Source: Leptotrichia sp. oral taxon 498 (lineage in GTDB: Bacteria > Fusobacteriota > Fusobacteriia > Fusobacteriales > Leptotrichiaceae). From it: a stretch of 64,000 nucleotides of DNA. Under the pieces are notes generated by a model that worked only from the letters and a program-made list of their open reading frames with translations, did no database searches and was not told the origin of the DNA. Numbering within the stretch: position 1 is the first letter of the stretch; the number at the start of each line of letters is the position of its first letter. Position numbers and translations under genes: made by a program. Below are positions 1-8,010 of the stretch, in pieces. The stretch covers positions 744,001 to 808,000 of the forward strand of contig NZ_CP016753.1 in the NCBI RefSeq assembly GCF_002240055.1. Reading direction: 5' to 3'.

Positions 1-1818
1 ATTAATATGTTCATAATGAGTTTTTTTGCTTTAAAAATAGCAAATGCTTTTTCATTAAGTAAAAAAATAGGAATTATTATAGCTTTTTTATTTTGTATGA
101 ATCCTGTATTTTTATATTTTTATTTACCTTCTTGGTGGAATGTTCCAGCAGGACAGGCATGGTTTGTTGGAGCATTAGCGAGTATTTTATTATTAAGAAA
201 AAATTTTAATTTAAGATATTTGATTTTAAATATTTTTACTGTTCTTTCATTATTAGGGGCAGCATGGCCTCAATCAATAATGGCTTATTTTGTAGTAGCG
301 ACGTTTTTTGTTTTTGAATTGTTAAAAAATAAAGAATACAAAAAAATGTATATATTTTTTTCAATTTCTTTTGGGATAATTTTGATTGGATTGAATGTTT
401 ATTCAGAATATATTTTATCATTAAATTTATTAAATAGAGATTCTAGATTTGGAAACTTTGGAAATCTTTTTACGCCATCATTTAATCATATTTTTATGAC
501 ATTTAATCCAGTTTATTATAATTTTTTAAGTAGATTTCAGGGATATTTAATTACATATATTCCAATAGGATATTCTTCTATATATATATTATTTTTAATA
601 TGTTTCAAAAAAAATTTTTGGAACTTACTTAAAGATAAAAATTTTAAATTTTTAAGTTATTTAGTTTTGTTTTTTGCAATACTAAGTCAATTACCGTCTA
701 ATTTTAGTCAGTTAAGATATAATTTTAGATTTTTACCATATTTATCTGAAATTTTAATAATAATTTCTTTATATGGAATAAATAAATTTGAGTTAGAGTT
801 TTCTAAAAAAAGAATTCAAACTTTTATTGGAATATTGATGCTTTCATCATTGTTATCTTTTTTTGCACTTGAAGATAATTTTTGGAAAGTTTTTCGAGTA
901 AATATTATATTTTTAATTTTATCGGTTTCTTATCTTTATAGTTTTATAAAGAATAAGAAAATGGATTTTTTATCTTCAATAGTGTATACAATATTTATGT
1001 TGTTACTTATGCTTTTTGTTCAAAAATCTGTAGATGGAGTTTTACCTTTTCCAAATATAAAAAAAGAAATTAATAGAGAAAATTATTTTAGCAAAACGGG
1101 TTATCTATTATCATTAACAAATGGAAGAGAGGGAGTAAAAGAAAATATAGAAGATTTGTATTCAGCACAGTTTTTATTATATAATATTAAAGCAATTAAT
1201 GGATATTCAGCTATAGGAAGTAGAAAGCTTGAAAAATCAATGGATACATATTGGTCACAACATTTTTTCAATGAAGAAAAAACAGTAGATAAAATGTCAA
1301 ATAGATTTAATGGAGTTTGTTATTTTGATTTATTTAATATAGATTCTATTGTTATATATAAGGAAAAATTAACAGAAGATATGAGAAATAAAATTCAAAG
1401 TTGTGGTTACAGTCCTAGAGAAGTAAAAGCAAAAGATGTTTTATTTTTTAATAAACCTGTTAGAAATATAGGAAATATTTCATATGTTTCTGATGGAATA
1501 AAAATAAACAAAATGTTAGAAGATAGAAATAACATAGAAAAATATTCAATAACTTCCACTAAGAGTGGAATAATAATATTAAGTAAGCCTTATTGGAGAG
1601 GTTATAGAGCATATGTAAATAATAAAAAAGTAAATATTTCTGAAGAAGGAGGATTATTGAAGCTCGATAATATACCTCAAAATTTAAATAATGCAAACTT
1701 AGAGATAAAATATTTTCCAGTAAGTTGGAAAATAACTTTATGGCTAGGATTGATAGGAATTATTGAAATATTTTTGGTATTAAGATATTTAAAAAAATGG
1801 AGGATAGGAATTAATTGA
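1..1818 (+). CDS. YfhO/GT-C-like polytopic membrane protein (5' end outside window)
   Basis: The reading frame is open to the left edge of the window, so the true start probably lies upstream; the first ATG inside is at 7. About 600 residues are visible, with roughly ten or more hydrophobic segments in the first 330 residues, a soluble region at about 350-570, and a last membrane segment before the basic C-terminus. The soluble part ends with a YWRGYRAYVNNKKV stretch followed by LEIKYFP, which resembles the C-terminal domain of YfhO-family membrane proteins implicated in glycosylation of surface polymers. It overlaps the next gene (gtrA-like) by four bases, so the two are probably translationally coupled. 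A lipid-linked-sugar glycosyltransferase of the GT-C fold is the likely role, but the substrate cannot be told. Confidence 0.6.
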   Translation: MNMFIMSFFALKIANAFSLSKKIGIIIAFLFCMNPVFLYFYLPSWWNVPAGQAWFVGALASILLLRKNFNLRYLILNIFTVLSLLGAAWPQSIMAYFVVATFFVFELLKNKEYKKMYIFFSISFGIILIGLNVYSEYILSLNLLNRDSRFGNFGNLFTPSFNHIFMTFNPVYYNFLSRFQGYLITYIPIGYSSIYILFLICFKKNFWNLLKDKNFKFLSYLVLFFAILSQLPSNFSQLRYNFRFLPYLSEILIIISLYGINKFELEFSKKRIQTFIGILMLSSLLSFFALEDNFWKVFRVNIIFLILSVSYLYSFIKNKKMDFLSSIVYTIFMLLLMLFVQKSVDGVLPFPNIKKEINRENYFSKTGYLLSLTNGREGVKENIEDLYSAQFLLYNIKAINGYSAIGSRKLEKSMDTYWSQHFFNEEKTVDKMSNRFNGVCYFDLFNIDSIVIYKEKLTEDMRNKIQSCGYSPREVKAKDVLFFNKPVRNIGNISYVSDGIKINKMLEDRNNIEKYSITSTKSGIIILSKPYWRGYRAYVNNKKVNISEEGGLLKLDNIPQNLNNANLEIKYFPVSWKITLWLGLIGIIEIFLVLRYLKKWRIGIN

Positions 1819-2204
1819 AAGGTCAAATAAAAGAAATATTTAGGTATGGTGTTGTTGGAATAATTACAACCGCTGTAAATTTACTTTTGTTAAAAATATT
1901 AATAGAATTGGGAATGTATTATATCTTAGCAAATACAATTTCTTATACAGTTGGAGTTATTTTGAGTTATTTTCTGAATCAACAATATGTATTTTTAGAT
2001 TCATCAAAAAATGGTAAAAAAGCAAAAGAACAATTTTTAAAGTTTTTTATATTGAGAATAGTTTCTTTATTGATTGATAATTTCCTATTCTATTTTTTGG
2101 TAACAATATTAGGGTTTCAAATTTATTGGACAAGATTAGTTTTAACATTTGTAATGATTTTAGGAACTTTTATATTTAACAAATGGTTTATATTTAAGCG
2201 ATAA
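1815..2204 (+). CDS. GtrA family membrane protein
   Basis: A 129-residue protein with four predicted membrane helices and basic loops, the size and pattern of GtrA proteins, which are thought to flip polyprenyl-phosphate sugars across the inner membrane. The N-terminus (IKEIFRYGVVGIITTAVNLL) and the C-terminal TFIFNKWFIFKR ending fit the family. The start is a TTG overlapping the TGA of the upstream gene (TTGA), the arrangement of coupled translation. A GT2 glycosyltransferase follows, which is the usual GtrA partner. A second gtrA-like gene at the end of this cluster is broken by an insertion element, so this copy may be the only functional one here. Confidence 0.8.
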   Translation: MKGQIKEIFRYGVVGIITTAVNLLLLKILIELGMYYILANTISYTVGVILSYFLNQQYVFLDSSKNGKKAKEQFLKFFILRIVSLLIDNFLFYFLVTILGFQIYWTRLVLTFVMILGTFIFNKWFIFKR

Positions 2205-2236
2205 TAAAAAATAAACATTAATTGAGGAGGAAAACA

Positions 2237-2941
2237 ATGAAAATGTCAATAGTTGTACCTTGTTATAATGAAGAAAAAAATATACCATTGATTCTTGAGA
2301 AATTTAAAAAAATTATAAAAACAGAAGAAATCGAAATAATATTAGTAAACAATGGTTCTACAGACAATTCAGCTGAAGTCTTAAAAGAATTACTGCCGAA
2401 TTACGAATTTGCTAGAAGTGTTGATGTTGCTGTAAATCAAGGATATGGTTATGGAATTGTACAAGGATTAAAAGAAGCAAAAGGAGAATTTATAGGTTGG
2501 TTGCATGCTGATTTACAGACAGATCCTAATGATGCTTTAAAAGCTTATAAAATATTAAAAGAAAATAATTGGAATAAAAATATTTATATTAAAGGAAGGA
2601 GAAAAAAGAGAAAGCTAGGAGATAAATTTTTTTCCACAGGTATGTCTATATTTGAAACTTTTTATTTAGGGAAAATATTGACAGAAATAAATGCACAGCC
2701 AAACATTTTTCATAGAAGTTTTTTTAAAGAATGGAAAAACCCGCCAAAAGATTTTTCATTGGATTTATATGCATTATATATGGCAAAAAAATTAAAGTTA
2801 AAGGTTAGAAGAATAAATGTTATTTTTCCTAAAAGACTTCATGGAAAATCAAGTTGGAATACAGGATTAAAATCGAAAATAAAATTATCAAAAAGAACAT
2901 TGGAATTTAGTAAAAATTTAAAGAAACGAAATATAAAATAA
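2237..2941 (+). CDS. Glycosyltransferase family 2 (DPM1/GtrB-like)
   Basis: A 234-residue GT-A fold glycosyltransferase. Visible motifs are VPCYNEEKNI at the N-terminus (nucleotide binding), NNGSTDNS, and HADLQTDP, where the DxD-like acidic pair should bind the metal and sugar nucleotide. No C-terminal membrane helices are present, unlike full GtrB proteins. I chose ATG 2237 because GAGGAGG at 2224-2230 is an ideal ribosome-binding site; an upstream TTG at 2222 would lie on top of that site. With the preceding gtrA-like gene it probably makes and flips a polyprenyl-phosphate-linked sugar. The substrate is unknown. Confidence 0.85.
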   Translation: MKMSIVVPCYNEEKNIPLILEKFKKIIKTEEIEIILVNNGSTDNSAEVLKELLPNYEFARSVDVAVNQGYGYGIVQGLKEAKGEFIGWLHADLQTDPNDALKAYKILKENNWNKNIYIKGRRKKRKLGDKFFSTGMSIFETFYLGKILTEINAQPNIFHRSFFKEWKNPPKDFSLDLYALYMAKKLKLKVRRINVIFPKRLHGKSSWNTGLKSKIKLSKRTLEFSKNLKKRNIK

Positions 2942-2959
2942 AAAAGAGGTAAAATAAAA

Positions 2960-3604
2960 ATGATAATATTAGCTCATAGAGGATATTGGAAAAAATTATC
3001 TGAAAGAAATACAGAAGAAGCTTTAAAAAAAGCATTTGCAAAAGGTTATGGAATCGAATCAGATATTCGTGATTACGATGGGAAATTAGTTATATCCCAT
3101 GATCCAGCAAACAAAAATTGCATGCCTGCAGAAGAACTTTTTAAAGAACTTGCAAAATACAATAATAAACTTTGTTTTGCTATAAATATAAAAGCGGATG
3201 GATTAGGAGAAGAATTATCAAAACTTTTGAAGAAAAATAATATAACAAATTATTTCTGTTTTGATATGTCTGTACCTCAAATGATATATTATTGTGAGAA
3301 TAATTTTAATGTCTTTGCTAGACAAAGTGAATATGAGTCTGAGCCTTTATCATTATATAAAGAATCTCAGGGTGTCTGGATAGATGCTTTTTATGATGAC
3401 AGCTGGATAACAGAAGAATTAATTTCAAAACATATGAAAAATGGTAAAAAAATATGTTTAGTTTCACCAGAGTTACACTCTTTTCCATATTTAGAATTTT
3501 GGAAAAAGTTAAAAAGTTTTGATATAGACTATTCTAAAATTATATTATGTACAGATGTGCCTGATGAAGCAAACGAATTTTTTAATAAGGAGTTGATTGG
3601 ATAA
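2960..3604 (+). CDS. Glycerophosphodiester phosphodiesterase-like (GDPD/PI-PLC TIM-barrel) protein
   Basis: A 214-residue protein that opens with AHRG, the GDPD catalytic His motif, followed by ESDIR (metal-binding Glu/Asp) and SHD (second catalytic His). The usual PENT box reads ERNT, so the metal-binding Glu seems shifted by one place. It is shorter than typical GDPDs (about 240-260). Similar short GDPD-like proteins are known in capsule and LPS clusters. Its TAA overlaps the ATG of the HAD gene by one base (TAATG), tying it to the HAD-nucleotidyltransferase-cupin set. It may cut or transfer a phosphodiester-linked substituent such as glycerol phosphate; this is inference from context. Confidence 0.7.
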   Translation: MIILAHRGYWKKLSERNTEEALKKAFAKGYGIESDIRDYDGKLVISHDPANKNCMPAEELFKELAKYNNKLCFAINIKADGLGEELSKLLKKNNITNYFCFDMSVPQMIYYCENNFNVFARQSEYESEPLSLYKESQGVWIDAFYDDSWITEELISKHMKNGKKICLVSPELHSFPYLEFWKKLKSFDIDYSKIILCTDVPDEANEFFNKELIG

Positions 3605-4233
3605 TGATAAAAGCTATTATTTTTGATATGGATGGAGTACTTATAGAAGCAAAAGATTGGCATTATGAAGCTTTAAATAAGGCTTTATCTCTTTTCGGAT
3701 ATGAAATAAGCAGATATGATCATTTAGTTACTTACGATGGCTTACCAACATCAAAGAAACTTGAAATGTTAAGTATGGAAAGAGGATTGCCAAGAAAATT
3801 ACATAAATTTATAAATGAATTAAAACAGCAATATACCGTAGATAAAATTTTTACAGATTGCTTTCCTATGTTTCATCATGAATATGCTTTGGCAAAATTA
3901 AAGAGTGAAGGATATAAATTAGCTGTTGGATCTAATTCTATAAGAAATACAATAGATTTGATGATGCAAAAAAGCAATTTAAAAGAATATTTGGATTTCT
4001 TTTTAAGCAATCAAGATGTTAAGAAAGGAAAACCAGATCCTGAAATTTACAATAAAGCAATAGAAAGATTAGGATTAAATCCAAAAGAATGCATGATTGT
4101 AGAAGATAATTTTAATGGAATTGCTGCGGCAAAAGCATCAGGAGCTCATGTGATGGAAGTAGAAACAGTTTATGATGTAAATTATGAAAATATAAAAGCA
4201 CACATAAAAAAAGCGGAAGAGGGGGTAATATAA
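3604..4233 (+). CDS. HAD superfamily hydrolase (beta-phosphoglucomutase-like)
   Basis: A 209-residue HAD phosphatase with the standard motifs: FDMDGVL near the N-terminus (nucleophile Asp and acid/base Asp), GSNS (motif II Ser), KKGKPDP (motif III Lys) and VEDNFNG (motif IV acidic pair). The helical cap inserted after motif I (about residues 15-85) is of the PGM type. It overlaps the upstream GDPD-like gene by one base and ends immediately before the next ATG, so it sits in a tightly coupled unit. A sugar or polyol phosphate, dephosphorylated or isomerised before nucleotide activation, is a reasonable but unproven substrate. Confidence 0.8.
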   Translation: MIKAIIFDMDGVLIEAKDWHYEALNKALSLFGYEISRYDHLVTYDGLPTSKKLEMLSMERGLPRKLHKFINELKQQYTVDKIFTDCFPMFHHEYALAKLKSEGYKLAVGSNSIRNTIDLMMQKSNLKEYLDFFLSNQDVKKGKPDPEIYNKAIERLGLNPKECMIVEDNFNGIAAAKASGAHVMEVETVYDVNYENIKAHIKKAEEGVI

Positions 4234-4956
4234 ATGAAAATAATAGTTCCTATGGGTGGAGATAACGAAAGTATTACAACACAATATATGCGTTCATTAT
4301 ATGAAATAGAAAAGAAAACAGTATTACAACATGTCTATGAACATTTATCAAAAATAGATAATGCTGAATTTATATTTATTGTAAAAAGAGAAGATGTTTC
4401 AAAATATCATGTGGATGATATGTTAAAATTACTAGTACCTAATGTTAAAGTGATTATAGCTGAAGGAGAAACAAAAGGAGCAATTTGTACTTGTTTATTA
4501 GCTATTGATGGAATTAATGATGAAGAACCATTAATTGTTGTTGGTGTTGACCAAGTGTTAAACATTAACTTGAATGAAGTTGTAAATAATTTTATTAAAA
4601 ATGATTACGATGCTGGAACAATTATTTTTGAAGATATTCACCCAAAATGGTCTTATGTAAAATTAGATGAAAATGGATTTGTTATACAGGCTGCAGAAAA
4701 AAGACCAATAAGTAAAAATGCAACTACAGGATTTTATTATTATAGAAAAGCAAAAGATTTTCTTGATTCAGCGACATTGATGATAAAAAAAGGAGCAAGT
4801 GTAAATGGGGTTTATTACGTTGCACCTTCCTTGAATGAAATGGTTTTAAAACAGAAAAAAATAGGTACTTATAGAGTTGATAAGTCAAATTACTTTAATT
4901 TGAAAAAACAAAGCGGAAGAGAAGAGTATGAAAATTACTTAAAAGGAGTAAAATAA
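4234..4956 (+). CDS. Nucleotidyltransferase-fold protein lacking the usual catalytic loop
   Basis: A 240-residue protein paralogous to the nucleotidyltransferase two genes downstream: both carry PKWS, an EK pair, a VNG.YYVAP..NEM block and the same overall order. The N-terminal loop differs sharply. The downstream copy reads PMAGRGSRF..AGYKLPKPL, with the Gly-rich NTP-binding loop and Lys, while here it is PMGGDNES and then SLYEIEKKTV, without the Arg and the PKP motif. A GVDQ motif replaces the sugar-nucleotide site seen as NSDQ in the partner. It could be an inactive partner subunit, a regulator, or an enzyme with a different substrate. It sits flush between the HAD and cupin genes. Confidence 0.65.
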   Translation: MKIIVPMGGDNESITTQYMRSLYEIEKKTVLQHVYEHLSKIDNAEFIFIVKREDVSKYHVDDMLKLLVPNVKVIIAEGETKGAICTCLLAIDGINDEEPLIVVGVDQVLNINLNEVVNNFIKNDYDAGTIIFEDIHPKWSYVKLDENGFVIQAAEKRPISKNATTGFYYYRKAKDFLDSATLMIKKGASVNGVYYVAPSLNEMVLKQKKIGTYRVDKSNYFNLKKQSGREEYENYLKGVK

Positions 4957-5285
4957 TGAAAGTGTCACACATTAGTAAAATGAAAGGTGGATGGTTTGTA
5001 GGAAATTTTGAACCAACACTTTATAAAACAAATGATGCTGAAGTAGCAGTAAAAGAGTATAAAGCGGGAGATTATGGAGTAAGACATTATCATAAAATAG
5101 CAACAGAATTAACTGTTATAGTCAGAGGTACTGTTAAAATGAATGATATTGAGTATAATGAAGGGAGTATTATAATTATGGAACCTGAAGAAAAAACAGA
5201 CTTTTTAGCAGTGACAGATACAATAACTGTTGTTGTAAAACTTCCAGGTGCAAATAATGATAAATATATTGATAAAGGAGAGTAA
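4956..5285 (+). CDS. Small cupin-domain protein
   Basis: A 109-residue single-domain cupin. The first metal motif is visible as G(X)5HYHK with a downstream TELTVIVRG, and the second conserved strand as EGSIIIMEPEEKTDF, in which the usual second His is replaced, so metal binding may be partial. Its ATG overlaps the TAA of the upstream gene by one base and the next gene starts four bases after its stop, so it is co-translated with the two nucleotidyltransferases. Cupins in sugar-nucleotide clusters are often isomerases or epimerases, but this one is too short to assign confidently. Confidence 0.75.
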   Translation: MKVSHISKMKGGWFVGNFEPTLYKTNDAEVAVKEYKAGDYGVRHYHKIATELTVIVRGTVKMNDIEYNEGSIIIMEPEEKTDFLAVTDTITVVVKLPGANNDKYIDKGE

Positions 5286-5289
5286 AAGA

Positions 5290-6030
5290 ATGTTAAATAT
5301 AGTAGTTCCTATGGCAGGAAGAGGAAGCAGATTTGCAAATGCAGGATATAAATTACCAAAACCATTAATAATGGTTCATGATAAACCAATGATACAATAT
5401 GTCACAAATAATATAAGACCCAAAAAAGAACATAGATTTATATATCTTTGTTTACAGGAACATATCGAAAAATATGATTTAATAAACAAATTGGAAGAAA
5501 TTTCACCAAATTGTATTATCGTTCCTGTTGACGGAGTAACAGAAGGAGCGGCTTGTACTGTTTTATTGGCAGAAAAATATATAAATAATGATGACGAGAT
5601 GATGATAGCAAATTCGGATCAATATGTAGATATTGATATAAATGATTATATCAAAGCTCAAGAGGGATATGATGGGCTTATCATGACAATGAAAGCTGAT
5701 GATCCAAAATGGTCGTTTATAAAATACGATGAAAATAATTTGGTAACAGATGTTCAAGAAAAAGTGGTAATATCTGATGAGGCTACAGTTGGAATATATA
5801 ATTTTGCTAAAGGATCAGATTTTGTGAAATATGCAAAACAAATGATAGAAAAGGAAATCCGTGTAAATGGTGAGTATTATGTAGCTCCAGTATACAATGA
5901 AATGATAAAAGATGGGAAAAAAATAACATTTTATAATATTGGAAGTGAAAATAATGGAATGTACGGTTTAGGGATACCAGCAGATTTAAATAAATTTTTA
6001 AAAAATCCTATTTCAAAGAAAGAATTTTAA
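5290..6030 (+). CDS. Sugar/polyol-phosphate nucleotidyltransferase
   Basis: A 246-residue NTP-transferase with an intact N-terminal signature: VVPMAGRGSRF, then KLPKPL with the catalytic Lys, a TEGAACT stretch and NSDQ (metal/substrate Asp). It should join a nucleoside monophosphate to a phosphorylated sugar or polyol. I chose ATG 5290 because AAAGGAG lies just upstream (5275-5281); the longer frame would begin inside the cupin gene. It is a paralogue of the protein at 4234-4956, which lacks this loop, suggesting gene duplication inside the operon. The activated product probably feeds the nearby glycosyltransferases. Confidence 0.8.
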   Translation: MLNIVVPMAGRGSRFANAGYKLPKPLIMVHDKPMIQYVTNNIRPKKEHRFIYLCLQEHIEKYDLINKLEEISPNCIIVPVDGVTEGAACTVLLAEKYINNDDEMMIANSDQYVDIDINDYIKAQEGYDGLIMTMKADDPKWSFIKYDENNLVTDVQEKVVISDEATVGIYNFAKGSDFVKYAKQMIEKEIRVNGEYYVAPVYNEMIKDGKKITFYNIGSENNGMYGLGIPADLNKFLKNPISKKEF

Positions 6031-6384
6031 AATAATGAAAAAATTAATAATACAATTTTTTAAATTTTTATTGATTTCAGGAACGGGATGGTTAATAGAT
6101 ACAACAATATATACAATATTAACTGTTATACTTAAATATAATGTGATTTTTTCAAATATATTAAGTTCTATTCCTGCGATAACTTTTGTATTTTTTGTGT
6201 CTACAAGAAAAATATTTTTAACAAAAAGACAGCAAGAAGTCGTAGGCTTTCTATAAGTGGGAGATGAATTGCTTTTTTTGTAAAAAAATTGAAAAAAGGA
6301 TACACTTATGATACAATTTTTGTGTAAAATATTGAAGAGAAGTCATTAAAAATAATATTCAAAATCAAAAGGAGGTGTAATTTT

Positions 6385-7482
6385 ATGAAATATAATTTAG
6401 CATTCAAATACAGAATTTATCCAAATAAGGAGCAGGAATTATTGATAAACAAGACTTTTGGATGTGTTCGTTTTGTTTACAATACGATTTTGTATACTGC
6501 GAATAAATTTTATGAAGAAACTGGAAAAAATAAAATAATTACACCTGCCAGTTTGAAAAGTGAAAATCAGTTTTTAAAAGAAGTAGATAGTCTGGCACTT
6601 TCAAATGCTCAATTGAATGTAAAACGATCGTTTACGAATTTTTTTCAGAAGAGAGCGAAATTTCCGAGGTTCAAATCTAAAAAGAATAATATTAAAAGTT
6701 ACACGACAAATTGTGTGAACAATTCGATACGAATTGAGGAAAATAAATATTTGATTTTGCCAAAATTGAAAAGAGTAAAATTAAAATATCATAGAGAAAT
6801 ACCAGAGGATTACAGAATAAAGTCGGTAACACTAACAAACAGTAATGGAAATTACTATGTTTCTGTTTTGACGGAATTTGAAAAAGAAATTCAAAAAATG
6901 CCAAATAGTGATAAAGTAATAGGACTTGATTTTTCAATGTCTGAATTATTTGTCAGTTCTGAAAACCAAAGGGCTGATTATCCAAGATATTTTAGGATAT
7001 TGGAGAAAAAATTGAAAGAATTACAAAAATCATTGTCAAGAAAAGTGAAATTTTCTAAAAATTGGTATAAACAAAAAATGAAAATATCAAAATTACATGA
7101 GTATATCAAGAATTGTCGAAGAGATTTTTTGCATAAATTATCGAAAAAATTGTCTGAAACATATAATGCTGTGGTTGTCGAGGATTTGAATATGAGAGGA
7201 ATAAGCCAGGCATTAAATTTTGGAAAAAGTATAGGAGATAATGGATGGGGAATATTTTTGAAGATGCTTGAGTATAAACTGATGTTTTTAGGGAAACAAT
7301 TTTTGAAGATAGATAAATGGTTTCCGTCATCGAAAACTTGTAGTAGATGTGGAAATGTTAAAGAGGAACTGAAATTATCAGAAAGAAGTTATAAATGTGA
7401 GTGCTGTGGAATTGAAATTGATAGAGATTACAATGCGGCATTGAATATAAAAAACATTGGAAAAGCGATGTTAGAATATTAG
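6385..7482 (+). CDS. tnpB: TnpB RNA-guided nuclease (IS605 group)
   Basis: A 365-residue TnpB with a complete catalytic set. RuvC-I is GLDFSMSELF with Asp182, RuvC-II is VVVEDLNMRG with Glu266, and RuvC-III is DRDYNAALNI with Asp348. A zinc ribbon of CSRCG (C319, C322) and CECCG (C338, C341) sits between the last two. The N-terminal helix-turn-helix/OrfB region starts AFKYRIYPNKEQE. The start at ATG 6385 is preceded by a very strong AAAAGGAGGTG site. TnpB proteins of this group are known to cut DNA guided by an RNA from the element's right end, next to a TAM equal to the insertion target. By that rule this one would recognise TTTAA and the sequence right of the element, i.e. the intact gtrA site. 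Confidence 0.93.
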   Translation: MKYNLAFKYRIYPNKEQELLINKTFGCVRFVYNTILYTANKFYEETGKNKIITPASLKSENQFLKEVDSLALSNAQLNVKRSFTNFFQKRAKFPRFKSKKNNIKSYTTNCVNNSIRIEENKYLILPKLKRVKLKYHREIPEDYRIKSVTLTNSNGNYYVSVLTEFEKEIQKMPNSDKVIGLDFSMSELFVSSENQRADYPRYFRILEKKLKELQKSLSRKVKFSKNWYKQKMKISKLHEYIKNCRRDFLHKLSKKLSETYNAVVVEDLNMRGISQALNFGKSIGDNGWGIFLKMLEYKLMFLGKQFLKIDKWFPSSKTCSRCGNVKEELKLSERSYKCECCGIEIDRDYNAALNIKNIGKAMLEY

Positions 7483-7483
7483 G

Positions 7484-7593
7484 AAATAAAAAAACAGGGC
7501 AGGAACTGCCCGAAGAGCTTGGTAAATATATTTGGCTAGCAAAAGCAGATACTTCCCAAGAAGCTCCCGCTTCTAAAAGCGGGAGTAGTTCAC
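7484..7593 (+). ncRNA. Predicted omega RNA (right-end guide RNA scaffold), copy 1
   Basis: The segment after tnpB contains stacked complementarity: GGGCAG/CTGCCC closed by GAA, then CTTGG with a distant CCAAG, then the terminal CTCCCGCTT/AAGCGGGAG hairpin. It is nearly identical to the same region of the second copy although that copy's tnpB is ruined. In studied TnpB systems the guide RNA covers the tnpB 3' end and the right end, and its guide is the adjacent flank, here starting CACATATAGGAAAATTC from gtrA. The 5' boundary is not visible and may lie inside tnpB. Assignment is by family rule and structure, not by direct evidence of transcription. Confidence 0.5.
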
Positions 7594-7870
7594 CACATAT
7601 AGGAAAATTCAGTTTAAAACAGAAATACCTAATATATATTTTATATCAGATAATTTTGATAGTAACAGTTTCGATAATTGGACAAATGTTGTATAATATT
7701 TCAGAACCTCTTTTAAATAATAAAGGTTTATTAAAGATAATAATAAAATTAACAATAACTCCAATTACGATGATAACTAATTTTTTTGTTATGAAGTTTT
7801 TGGCAGAAAAATTATAAATAAATTTTTGATTTATAGAGAAAACTATAAAAATAAATTGTAACTTTAATAT

Positions 7871-7920
7871 AAAAATTCCTTACTAATCAATAATATTTTG
7901 ATTTGTGTAGGGATTTTTTT
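7871..7920 (+). terminator. Rho-independent terminator of the polysaccharide operon
   Basis: An imperfect inverted repeat, AATTCCTTACTAATCAA against TTGATTTGTGTAGGGATT, is followed by a run of seven T. It lies just after the broken gtrA and before galE, so it probably ends the 1-7817 transcription unit. Confidence 0.65.
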
Positions 7921-8010
7921 TAAGAAATATACGAAATATCTATAAAAAAATTTTTTTTCAAATAATAATATCATTAAATGAAAAAAGGGGAAAAAAGAAA
8001 GGACAATTTT

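Larger units (their letters stand above)
6222..7593 (+). mobile_element. IS200/IS605-type TnpB-only element, intact copy
   Basis: The ends were set by comparing with the decayed copy at 33642-34518 and by the in-frame repair of gtrA. The left side is TTTTTAA followed by CAAAAAGACAGCAAG in both copies, so the target is TTTAA, as for IS605-group elements that insert without target duplication. The right end finishes GGGAGTAGTTCAC, just after a perfect 9-bp hairpin (CTCCCGCTT/AAGCGGGAG). There is no tnpA between the left end and tnpB, so movement would need a Y1 transposase elsewhere. AGCAA/TTGCT near the left end could form the subterminal hairpin. Length is 1372 bp. Confidence 0.85.
6035..7817 (+). 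pseudogene. Second gtrA-like gene, split by a TnpB element
   Basis: The 5' part (6035-6221) encodes the first GtrA helices (ISGTGWLIDTTIYTIL...) and runs into the insertion, ending in a chance stop at 6256. The 3' part (7594-7817) encodes two further helices starting GKFSLKQKYLIYILYQIILI and stopping at TAA 7815. Joining 6221 directly to 7594 restores one uninterrupted 136-residue frame (...RKIFLT-HIGKF...), the usual GtrA length, with no duplicated or lost base. This is strong internal evidence that a single recent insertion broke a once-intact gene at the end of the polysaccharide operon. The flippase role is presumably lost or covered by the copy at 1815-2204. Confidence 0.88.

Noticed and set aside
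6692-7330. Minus-strand frames inside tnpB
   Set aside because: They mirror the coding strand of a clearly real gene and have no family features.
6222-7593. A complete autonomous IS605 with tnpA
   Set aside because: Only about 160 bases lie between the left end and tnpB and no HUH transposase motif is seen, so this is a TnpB-only element.
7978-8010. Earlier ATG for galE
   Set aside because: The AAAGGA site lies between it and ATG 8011, and the NAD motif starts right after the later ATG.
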